NCBI GenBank assembly: GCA_018350325.1 | Contig: JAEVLN010000002.1 | Coordinates: 1,184,162-1,248,161, forward strand | Direction of reading: 5' to 3' | Source of the DNA: Globodera rostochiensis | Lineage: Eukaryota; Nematoda; Chromadorea; Rhabditida; Heteroderidae | DNA length: 64,000 nucleotides | Shown here: positions 51,569 through 60,734 of the stretch, piece by piece | Position numbering within the stretch: the stretch's first letter is position 1 | Layout of the letters: the number at the start of each line of letters is the position of its first letter | The notes under the pieces: model-generated | What the model was told of the DNA's origin: nothing | Seen by the model: the letters and a program-made list of their open reading frames with translations, nothing else | The model's database searches: none | Made by a program: the position numbers and the translations under genes

Positions 51569-51766
51569 TTGAATGAATTTTCGTGGTGCGTTATATTTTT
51601 CAAAAATTTTCTGATTTAAATTAAAAAAATGCATAATTCGTGCTCAATGGAAAAAATAGTGTTGTGTTGTCCGATTCGATGAGATCAAAATGTGATTCTG
51701 GAAGACACCGGGCATGACCATAATCATAAATTCCATTTTGCATGCCTTTTAATCACAAAAACTATG

Positions 51767-54700
51767 TTAAGGAGCTATCCTTAAAATCTTTGCATATATA
51801 AAATTTCTGCTCTAGGCGCCCTGAAAAACATTAAATCGCAAATAACAAGGCTTGATTTTCTGTGGAATAGAATAAATACTGGGATTAATAAACAATTAAG
51901 GAGCTATCCTAAAAATCTTTGCATATATAAAATTTCTGCTATAGGCGCCCTGAAAAACATTAAATCGCAAAAAACTAGGCTTGATTTTCTGTGGAATAGA
52001 ATAAATACTGGGATTAATAAACAATTAAGGAGCTATCCTAAAAATGTTTGCATATATAAAATTTCTGCTCTAGGCGCCCTGAAAAACATTAAATCGCAAA
52101 AAACAAGGCTTGATTTTCTGTGGAATAGAATAAATACTGGGATTAATAAACAATTAAGGAGCTATCCTAAAAATCTTTGCATATATAAAATTTCTGCTCT
52201 AGGCGCCCTGAAAAACATTAAATCGCAAAAAACACGGCTTGATTTTCTGTGGAATAGAATAAATACTGGTATTAATAAACAATTAAGGAGCTATCCTAAA
52301 AATGTTTGCATATATAAAATTTCTGCTCTAGGCGCCCTGAAAAACATTAAATCGCAAATAACAAGGCTTGATTTTCTGTGGAATAGAATAAATACTGGTA
52401 TTAATAAACAATTAAGGAGCTATCCTAAAAATGTTTGCATATATAAAATTTCTGCTCTAGGCGCCCTGAAAAACATTAAATCGCAAAAAACACGGCTTGA
52501 TTTTCTGTGGAATAGAATAAATACTGGGATTAATAAACAATTAAGGAGCTATCCTAAAAATCTTTGCATATATAAAATTTCTGCTCTAGGCGCCCTGAAA
52601 AACATTAAATCGCAAATAACAAGGCTTGATTTTCTGTGGAATAGAATAAATACTGGGATTAATAAACAATTAAGGAGCTATCCTAAAAATCTTTGCATAT
52701 ATAAAATTTCTGCTCTAGGCGCCCTGAAAAACATTAAATCGCAAATAACAAGGCTTGATTTTCTGTGGAATAGAATAAATACTGGTATTAATAAACAATT
52801 AAGGAGCTATCCTAAAAATGTTTGCATATATAAAATTTCTGCTCTAGGCGCCCTGAAAAACATTAAATCGCAAATAACAAGGCTTGATTTTCTGTGGAAT
52901 AGAATAAATACTGGTATTAATAAACAATTAAGGAGCTATCCTAAAAATGTTTGCATATATAAAATTTCTGCTCTAGGCGCCCTGAAAAACATTAAATCGC
53001 AAAAAACACGGCTTGATTTTCTGTGGAATAGAATAAATACTGGGATTAATAAACAATTAAGGAGCTATCCTAAAAATGTTTGCATATATAAAATTTCTGC
53101 TCTAGGCGCCCTGAAAAACATTAAATCGCAAATAACAAGGCTTGATTTTCTGTGGAATAGAATAAATACTGGGATTAATAAAAAGGAGCTATCCTAAAAA
53201 TCTTTGCATATATAAAATTTCTGCTCTAGGCGCCCTGAAAAACATTAAATCGCAAATAACAAGGCTTGATTTTCTGTGGAATAGAATAAATACTGGTATT
53301 AATAAACAATTAAGGAGCTATCCTAAAAATGTTTGCATATATAAAATTTCTGCTCTAGGCGCCCTGAAAAACATTAAATCGCAAAAAACAAGGCTTGATT
53401 TTCTGTGGAATAGAATAAATACTGGGATTAATAAACAATTAAGGAGCTATCCTAAAAATCTTTGCATATATAAAATTTCTGCTCTAGGCGCCCTGAAAAA
53501 CATTAAATCGCAAAAAACTAGGCTTGATTTTCTGTGGAATAGAATAAATACTGGGATTAATAAACAATTAAGGAGCTATCCTAAAAATGTTTGCATATAT
53601 AAAATTTCTGCTCTAGGCGCCCTGAAAAACATTAAATCGCAAAAAACAAGGCTTGATTTTCTGTGGAATAGAATAAATACTGGGATTAATAAACAATTAA
53701 GGAGCTATCCTAAAAATCTTTGCATATATAAAATTTCTGCTCTAGGCGCCCTGAAAAACATTAAATCGCAAATAACAAGGCTTGATTTTCTGTGGAATAG
53801 AATAAATACTGGTATTAATAAACAATTAAGGAGCTATCCTAAAAATGTTTGCATATATAAAATTTCTGCTCTAGGCGCCCTGAAAAACATTAAATCGCAA
53901 AAAACACGGCTTGATTTTCTGTGGAATAGAATAAATACTGGGATTAATAAACAATTAAGGAGCTATCCTAAAAATCTTTGCATATATAAAATTTCTGCTC
54001 TAGGCGCCCTGAAAAACATTAAATCGCAAATAACAAGGCTTGATTTTCTGTGGAATAGAATAAATACTGGGATTAATAAACAATTAAGGAGCTATCCTAA
54101 AAATCTTTGCATATATAAAATTTCTGCTCTAGGCGCCCTGAAAAACATTAAATCGCAAATAACAAGGCTTGATTTTCTGTGGAATAGAATAAATACTGGT
54201 ATTAATAAACAATTAAGGAGCTATCCTAAAAATGTTTGCATATATAAAATTTCTGCTCTAGGCGCCCTGAAAAACATTAAATCGCAAATAACAAGGCTTG
54301 ATTTTCTGTGGAATAGAATAAATACTGGTATTAATAAACAATTAAGGAGCTATCCTAAAAATGTTTGCATATATAAAATTTCTGCTCTAGGCGCCCTGAA
54401 AAACATTAAATCGCAAAAAACACGGCTTGATTTTCTGTGGAATAGAATAAATACTGGGATTAATAAACAATTAAGGAGCTATCCTAAAAATCTTTGCATA
54501 TATAAAATTTCTGCTCTAGGCGCCCTGAAAAACATTAAATCGCAAATAACAAGGCTTGATTTTCTGTGGAATAGAATAAATACTGGGATTAATTAACAAT
54601 TAAGGAGCTATCCTAAAAATCTTTGCATATATAAAATTTCTGCTCTAGGCGCCCTGAAAAACATTAAATCGCAAATAACAAGGCTTGATTTTCTGTGGAA

Positions 54701-56172
54701 TAGAATAAATACTGGTATTAATAAACAATTAAGGAGCTATCCTAAAAATGTTTGCATATATAAAATTTCTGCTCTAGGCGCCCTGAAAAACATTAAATCG
54801 CAAATAACAAGGCTTGATTTTCTGTGGAATAGAATAAATACTGGGATTAATAAAAAGGAGCTATCCTAAAAATCTTTGCATATATAAAATTTCTGCTCTA
54901 GGCGCCCTGAAAAACATTAAATCGCAAAAAACGAGGCTTGATTTTCTGTGGAATAGAATAAATACTGGGATTAATAAACAATTAAGGAGCTATCCTAAAA
55001 ATCTTTGCATATATAAAATTTTTGCTCTAGGCGCCCTGAAAAACATTAAATCGCAAATAACAAGGCTTGATTTTCTGTGGAATAGAATAAATACTGGGAT
55101 TAATTAACAATTAAGGAGCTATCCTAAAAATCTTTGCATATATAAAATTTCTGCTCTAGGCGCCCTGAAAAACATTAAATCGCAAATAACAAGGCTTGAT
55201 TTTCTGTGGAATAGAATAAATACTGGTATTAATAAACAATTAAGGAGCTATCCTAAAAATGTTTGCATATATAAAATTTCTGCTCTAGGCGCCCTGAAAA
55301 ACATTAAATCGCAAAAAACAAGGCTTGATTTTCTGTGGAATAGAATAAATACTGGGATTAATAAACAATTAAGGAGCTATCCTAAAAATCTTTGCATATA
55401 TAAAATTTCTGCTCTAGGCGCCCTGAAAAACATTAAATCGCAAATAACAAGGCTTGATTTTCTGTGGAATAGAATAAATACTGGGATTAATTAACAATTA
55501 AGGAGCTATCCTAAAAATCTTTGCATATATAAAATTTCTGCTCAAGGCGCCCTGAAAAACATTAAATCGCAAATAACAAGGCTTGATTTTCTGTGGAATA
55601 GAATAAATACTGGTATTAATAAACAATTAAGGAGCTATCCTAAAAATGTTTGCATATATAAAATTTCTGCTCTAGGCGCCCTGAAAAACATTAAATCGCA
55701 AAAAACAAGGCTTGATTTTCTGTGGAATAGAATAAATACTGGGATTAATAAACAATTAAGGAGCTATCCTAAAAATCTTTGCATATATAAAATTTCTGCT
55801 CTAGGCGCCCTGAAAAACATTAAATCGCAAAAAACAAGGCTTGATTTTCTGTGGAATAGAATAAATACTGGGATTAATAAACAATTAAGGAGCTATCCTA
55901 AAAATCTTTGCATATATAAAATTTCTGCTCTAGGCGCCCTGAAAAACATTAAATCGCAAATAACAAGGCTTGATTTTCTGTGGAATAGAATAAAAACTGG
56001 GATTAATAAACAATTAAGGAGCTATCCTAAAAATCTTTGCATATATAAAATTTCTGCTCTAGGCGCCCTGAAAAACATTAAATCGCAAAAAACAAGGCTT
56101 GATTTTCTGTGGAATAGAATAAATACTGGGATTAATAAACAATTAAGGAGCTATCCTAAAAATCTTTGCATA
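51767..56172. repeat. 129-bp tandem satellite, left part
   Basis: Thirty-four complete monomers plus 30 bp of the next, each beginning TTAAGGAGCTATCC. Monomers are nearly identical and differ at a handful of sites: C/G in AAATSTTTGC, T/A in CGCAAAWAAC, AAGG/ACGG/TAGG, GGGATT/GGTATT, AATAAAC/AATTAAC. Two monomers lack 5 bp (CAATT), ending near 53183 and 54854. Each monomer holds CATATATAAAA and a GGCGCC palindrome. The array starts abruptly after AAAAACTATG. Typical of heterochromatic or centromeric satellites, but function is unknown. Confidence 0.97.
56168..56172 (+). repeat. Target-site duplication, left (GCATA)
   Basis: The 5 bp before the LTR element equal the 5 bp after it (60730-60734). 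Removing the element plus one copy restores an exact 129-bp monomer (30 + 99 bp). Confidence 0.95.
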
Positions 56173-56521
56173 GTGAGGGAAGCGCACTGTGCCCCCCAGA
56201 TTGAGCACCGTTGAGTCCCCGGATGAAATTGGGGGAAGGGGAAAGATGGGGAGGATGCCCGGGCCCTGGGCATTGGTGTTGGACTCGCCCAACTCTCCGA
56301 TCCAGCACTGACGATAGAGTTTATTCCGTCCTGCTCAACGACCGATGGAACAAGGACAGAGGGATGAAGACTGATCGATGGGGGAAAGGAGGGGAACAGG
56401 ATGAAGCAATGTGGGCGGGGACATAATTGAAATGGATAAATGTGATCAATAATAGGGGTAAAGTCCAGCAGTTCTTTGAGGGGTGAGATTGAATGGAAAA
56501 TGCCGACCGGAAACCCTTACA
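56173..56521 (-). repeat. 3-prime LTR (349 bp)
   Basis: Identical by eye to 60381-60729. In element orientation it starts TGTAAGGGTTTCC and ends CGCTTCCCTCAC. It contains AATAAA at 56320-56325 (minus strand), a candidate polyadenylation signal; no TATA box is obvious. Confidence 0.95.
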
Positions 56522-56535
56522 GCTCCCCCTTCCCC
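56522..56535 (-). other. Polypurine tract
   Basis: In element orientation GGGGAAGGGGGAGC lies directly before the 3-prime LTR. A purine run at this place primes plus-strand DNA synthesis in LTR elements and confirms the minus orientation. Confidence 0.85.
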
Positions 56536-58117
56536 ATAGGATCGTCCTCGATCCTCAGATGCAGAGGATGTGTTTCCCGCGAGTGGAAATGGAGACAGAG
56601 GATCCCGGCACTCCGACTCTCGGCTTCGCCCTTCGGTCCTCCTACTCAACTGTCCTCGCCAGGCTGCGCACCGTTCCATGCACGCGGTGACCGTCCTCCG
56701 ACGTCACCAACACTTTTGTCATTCCGTGTGCCACACCCGGCCGACCGCTCTGCGCATCGCTGAGTTCCTTCTTCCTCACTCCCACTCCCTCCTTTTTATT
56801 TTTGTTTTCCAGTTCATCCGGTTCCCTTTTCTCATTTTTTTTTGAGATTAAACGGCCCGGATGTCTCTTCGCCAAGACGTGCTGTTTGAATTTACGCCGT
56901 TGTTGCATTTTTGGCGAGAATGGCTTTCGCTGTGATACTTTGGCGAAATAGTGTGGGCGAATATTAGAGAACGAGAGATAAACTGGCCCAAATTCAAATT
57001 TCGCCCCACATCGTGTGGGAATGAGCTGATTTTGGCTCTTTTGTCCATTTCCTTACGAGGAAGTTAATTTCAGAATTGAATGGTCCTCCCAGCCGTGACT
57101 AGGGTCTGTTTTTAGAGAATTTTGAGAAAGTTCGCCAAGACATGCTGTTTAAATTTGGCACAAAACTTTTGTTTTTTTTTGGCGAAAATGTATGCCTTCG
57201 TTTCGATTCATTTGCTTAATTGTTTTAGAAATGGTCTGCTTCTGGCCAAAAAAAACTCCCGTACCTTCGAAGCATTATAAGAATGACAGGTTCCCGGAAA
57301 ATTTTTTGAATGTTTTAACATGGTTTGTTAAGAGAATTGCCCGAAAATTTTAGGAATTTGGACATTTTAAGCGAGAATTCCCAGAAAATTTATTTGCTTT
57401 GATCAGCTTAATATTCATCAACATTTTAGGAATTTTTCCCTTATGCGGTAGTGGACCAAATCGAGCAATTCATATACCAATCGACTCCTCTCGTCAAGCT
57501 GAGCACACAATTCAAGTGCGGAGACGCCCCTTTGAGGCAGGCGTCTGCCAGATCGACTTCTTACGAGACCAGGTTTAAGGGGTTTTCCCTCTTTTTTGGT
57601 TTTTTTTTTCAAAAGAAAATTTTGGGTTTTATTTCAGCTTTTGGCCCTCGGGCCAGGTTCAATTTCTTCAAAAAGGCTTGGACTCGAAGCTGCGGACTTT
57701 AAAGAGGTTACCTCAGGACTTTTGAGTCAAGTGTGTCCACGGATAAGGGCCGAAACACACTTTAGGTTAGGCAAAATTCGAGACCGTGCTGATGATGGCC
57801 CGCTCGTTTACCTTGCGCATAACTGACTAGCCTCAATTCGGGTCTCGAGGGCGTAGAATCCGAATCTGACCTCATTTCAGCTGGTTTTCTAACTCCGGAT
57901 CGGAATTCGTCCCATTTTTCGGCGTTTGTTTACTGCTTCTGGCCCTCGAGCCAGTTGTGATTTTTTGAACGCGGAGAGTTCATGCCACTGCTAAATACAG
58001 AAAATAGCGCCATTCTGTTCATGGCTGGTTCCTTCACAAATTTGAAGTCTTAAACTGAGTTTTTTTTTTTTTGGCTTCTGGCTCGCAAGCCAGGGTTGTG
58101 CACCATGCGAATTGTGT
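56536..58117 (-). other. Noncoding region between gag and 3-prime LTR
   Basis: About 1.6 kb where pol would be expected. Only short frames occur (for example 57418-57612 minus, with SALELCAQLDERSRLVYELL), with no enzyme motif. Contains three of the six tetraloop hairpins and a separate 7-bp stem AGACGCC/GGCGTCT at about 57524-57545. Repeated phrases such as TTCGCCAAGACxTGCTGTTT (56868 and 57131) suggest internal duplication. Confidence 0.6.
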
Positions 58118-59413
58118 TCAGCGTCTCTGATCGCTGCCTTCATCCGGAGCAGAGCGCCCGGTGTTGCTCCGGACTTTCATTTCGACGAGGGACCTTGCCA
58201 AATCTTCCATAAACCCAGCGGATGTCGATGAGGGAAGGGGAATTTCGGCCGAATTTGATTGATTTCGCCATCCCCTCTGCGGATGGTGTGGTTGCTGATC
58301 AGCCCATTCTGCCTGTCCAGAAGCCATGCCTTGATCGTCCTCGACATCAGCCTGCCACTCATGGCACGCATAAGCGAGGTGGCCACTTCGTCCACAATAC
58401 TGGCATTGGCGATCGCCCGACCAATTGTTGTGACTGAATTGCTCCTGCCGTCCCTGTCCCCAGTTTCGAAAGCCGCCACGCGCTCCTCCGAATGACGGCG
58501 GCTGCCTTTGCTCGTTTGGCGCCGAAAATTGTCCGAAATTTCGCATGTTGCTCCCCGAGGATCCCTGCTCATTTCCGGCGTCTCCAGGGGATGGACCGGC
58601 GCTCCACTGAGGTTGTGAGGGTCGGTTGTTGATCACATTGACTGCTTGCGACAGTCGGCTTACCTCATCTCCCCTGTTGACCAGCAGCAACGCTTCCAAT
58701 TCTTCCGCTTGGGCTTTAACAACATCCAAGCTTTTGACCCGGGTTAATCCAACCAACCGGATTAAGAAGCTCATGTTTGGCTTGAGGCGGTCCAGAAATT
58801 CCTCACAAACTTTCTCTTTCCTCTGTGTTTCGGTGAGGGACTGATTTGTCGCCTCGATCAGCGGCGTCAATCGCCTCAAAAATTGTGCCACCGACTCGTC
58901 CTCGCGCTGTCTGCACAGCGTCAGTGTTCTTTTGGCGATCTCTCTGCGCTGAGGAGAGTCCAGCTTGGCCCTGAGTGCAGTCATGGCCAAGTCCAGCGTT
59001 GTGGTTTGCGCCGGAGACAGTTCCTTAAACAGTGCCCGTGGGGTATTCTTCAAGCACAATTTGAATCGGGTCACTTTCTCCTGATCCGTGAAATTTTTGC
59101 CAGAGACCGTGAGATGGTCTTTGAACCGTTCCGCCCAGTCATCAAATTCAATTGCCGATTCTTCTCCAAACATTTCCAGGCTTGAACCGACCGAAAGTCC
59201 GCTAGAGAGCATGTTGATGCCATAAATGGTGCGCTCATTCTTCTTTAGATGAACCTTTTCCACCTCTGGCACCTTCGCTGACATTTTTCCCTGCCAGAAT
59301 TTCCTGGCACTTGCCCCGATGGTCACTTCACCATCTCTTTTATTTACATTAACTGCTTCAGGCCCGCAGGCCAGGGGAATTCCAGACCCGGTGGGGTAGC
59401 TGGTCAAAGGCAT
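58118..59413 (-). CDS. gag: Retrotransposon Gag polyprotein, 431 aa
   Basis: Gag would form the virus-like particle in the cytoplasm and package the element RNA. Residues about 81-245 form an alpha-helical retrotransposon Gag region (FDDWAERFKDHL, then QRREIAKRTLTLCRQREDES and VAQFLRRLTPLIEA). It is followed by a Gly/Gln/Ser/Asn-rich linker and one CCHC zinc knuckle, CQYCGRSGHLAYAC (C337, C340, H345, C350; CX2CX4HX4C), for RNA binding. The C-terminus is Ser/Glu-rich with a short helix (FMEDLARSLVEMKV). The frame is intact. The first 43 residues overlap a noncoding hairpin copy, so M44 (59284) may be the true start. No protease or Pol follows in any frame. The exact superfamily (Ty3/gypsy or Bel/Pao) is unresolved. 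Confidence 0.9.
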   Translation of the reverse strand: MPLTSYPTGSGIPLACGPEAVNVNKRDGEVTIGASARKFWQGKMSAKVPEVEKVHLKKNERTIYGINMLSSGLSVGSSLEMFGEESAIEFDDWAERFKDHLTVSGKNFTDQEKVTRFKLCLKNTPRALFKELSPAQTTTLDLAMTALRAKLDSPQRREIAKRTLTLCRQREDESVAQFLRRLTPLIEATNQSLTETQRKEKVCEEFLDRLKPNMSFLIRLVGLTRVKSLDVVKAQAEELEALLLVNRGDEVSRLSQAVNVINNRPSQPQWSAGPSPGDAGNEQGSSGSNMRNFGQFSAPNEQRQPPSFGGARGGFRNWGQGRQEQFSHNNWSGDRQCQYCGRSGHLAYACHEWQADVEDDQGMASGQAEWADQQPHHPQRGWRNQSNSAEIPLPSSTSAGFMEDLARSLVEMKVRSNTGRSAPDEGSDQRR

Positions 59414-60364
59414 GCAATCGTTGGGGTTTTGGGCAAAATAATAATTTTTGAGTGTAATCTAAATTTAGGAAACATTTGCTTTTTGCAATCTTAGTTAATG
59501 ATTCCGTCCCGCATAAATGAAAAAGCAAATAAAAATGAATCTCGGTTTGACATGAGAATGAGTTTCCTTTCCGATTCTCACTGCATTCCTGCGGCGATCA
59601 AATCAGTTGCTAATGGACTTCCGCTGACAGCTTCCCATCGTGAGAGCGGCAATGGAATGCGAGAGTGTTAAAAGGGACTAAAGGCCAACTCGATCGTTTT
59701 ACTTTGAACCCTTTGGAATGCTGGGAAAGCAATTGTATCCGACTTTTCGACTTTGATCTCCAGAATTGGTAAAATTTCAAGTGACCTTTAGTTTTTATAC
59801 GATTCCGAGGCTTGACCGGTTTTTTTTTGAGTTTTTGGTTTGAGTACAATGATTGGCTGCTTCTGGCCCTCAGGTCAGTTTAAATCATCTCCCGATGATG
59901 CATTTACCATTTTGCTGCTTAATTCGTCCCTTTGGTCGTTTAGTCCGGACTCCAATGACCGAACTTCTTTGATTTCCTAGGCCCCTTTAGTTTTTTTTTT
60001 TAGATCGGGCAACCATTGATGGCACTTTTTCTTAAGGTCCCTTTAGTTCGTACTAGGCCGGACAACAATCAGCATTCCGTTTATTTTTTCCAACGCCCCT
60101 TTAGTTTTTCACTAGCCCAGGCAACAAAGTTTATTTTTCGAAGAGAAGCCCCTGTAGTTTGTACCAGTCCGGGCATTAGCTTTCGAACTCCATTTTCGGC
60201 ATGGCCTCTTTAGTTTTGCACTAGTCCAGGCAACAATTGGCCGATCTTCACAATTCAATCATTTCTCCGTGCACATTTACTGCTTCAAGCCCGCAGGCTA
60301 GGGGTACCCCGTTTTTTCCGCCGGCCTCGTTGTTGTGCCGATGGACCTTTTCCCAAAAAGGGAA
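59414..60364 (-). other. Gag leader (5-prime untranslated region)
   Basis: About 950 nt lie between the primer-binding site and gag. The segment carries the tandem leader repeats (59927-60236), two tetraloop hairpins and several T-runs on the + strand (A-runs in the RNA). No convincing upstream protein. Such long leaders usually hold packaging and dimerisation signals. Confidence 0.6.
59927..60236 (-). repeat. Degenerate tandem leader repeats, 52-58 bp period
   Basis: Units start at about 59928 (degenerate), 59980, 60037, 60095, 60148 and 60203; the + strand consensus is GGCCCCTTTAGTTTTxCACT followed by AGTCCGGGCAACAA. In RNA orientation most units keep GCC...UAGU...ACUA...GGC, a nested hairpin. 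One unit changes UAGU to UGGU, which still pairs. Conserved pairing in diverged copies suggests a functional RNA element, perhaps for packaging. Confidence 0.7.
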
Positions 60365-60380
60365 CCATCCGGTGCTACCA
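60365..60380 (-). other. Primer-binding site
   Basis: Directly next to the 5-prime LTR, the minus strand reads TGGTAGCACCGGATGG. TGG plus 13 nt would be complementary to a tRNA 3-prime end ...GGUGCUACCA. The primer tRNA species was not identified. Confidence 0.85.
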
Positions 60381-60729
60381 GTGAGGGAAGCGCACTGTGC
60401 CCCCCAGATTGAGCACCGTTGAGTCCCCGGATGAAATTGGGGGAAGGGGAAAGATGGGGAGGATGCCCGGGCCCTGGGCATTGGTGTTGGACTCGCCCAA
60501 CTCTCCGATCCAGCACTGACGATAGAGTTTATTCCGTCCTGCTCAACGACCGATGGAACAAGGACAGAGGGATGAAGACTGATCGATGGGGGAAAGGAGG
60601 GGAACAGGATGAAGCAATGTGGGCGGGGACATAATTGAAATGGATAAATGTGATCAATAATAGGGGTAAAGTCCAGCAGTTCTTTGAGGGGTGAGATTGA
60701 ATGGAAAATGCCGACCGGAAACCCTTACA
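60381..60729 (-). repeat. 5-prime LTR (349 bp)
   Basis: Exact copy of 56173-56521 by eye, with AATAAA at 60528-60533 on the minus strand. Transcription of the element should start within it. Absence of differences from its partner points to very recent insertion or gene conversion. Confidence 0.95.
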
Positions 60730-60734
60730 GCATA
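60730..60734 (+). repeat. Target-site duplication, right (GCATA)
   Basis: Second copy of the 5-bp target, continuous with the interrupted satellite monomer (GCATATATAAAATTTCTG). Confidence 0.95.

Larger units (their letters stand above)
57641..60301 (-). repeat. Six dispersed 16-nt tetraloop hairpins
   Basis: Hairpins of 6-bp stem and 4-base loop lie at 57641-57656, 57939-57954, 58078-58093, 59359-59374, 59863-59878 and 60286-60301. Several follow GCTTC on the + strand. Loops read CTCG, CTCG, CGCA, CGCA, CTCA and CGCA. Stem changes are partly compensatory: C-G to T-A in the third copy, G-C to A-T in the sixth, plus G-T pairs in the first and fifth. One copy lies in the first codons of the annotated Gag frame. 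Confidence 0.7.
56173..60729 (-). mobile_element. Young non-autonomous LTR retrotransposon with Gag only
   Basis: A 4557-bp element in minus orientation inside the satellite: 349-bp LTRs without a visible difference, GCATA target duplications, a primer-binding site beside the right (5-prime) LTR, a polypurine tract beside the left (3-prime) LTR, and one Gag gene. No frame resembling protease, reverse transcriptase, RNase H or integrase was found on either strand. It resembles the gag-only terminal-repeat retrotransposons (TR-GAG type) known from plants, and must use Pol from a related element. GC content is about half, against a very A+T-rich host. Confidence 0.93.

Noticed and set aside
56211..56426. 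71-codon frame in each LTR (also 60419-60634)
   Set aside because: It lies antisense inside the LTRs, is present twice only because the LTRs are copies, and has no protein features.
56446..57826. Several 60-95-codon frames on both strands in the 3-prime part of the LTR element
   Set aside because: They overlap one another in GC-balanced noncoding DNA and show no RT, protease or integrase motif.
58177..59185. Frames overlapping gag on both strands
   Set aside because: Shadows of the gag frame, which has clear Gag and zinc-knuckle features.
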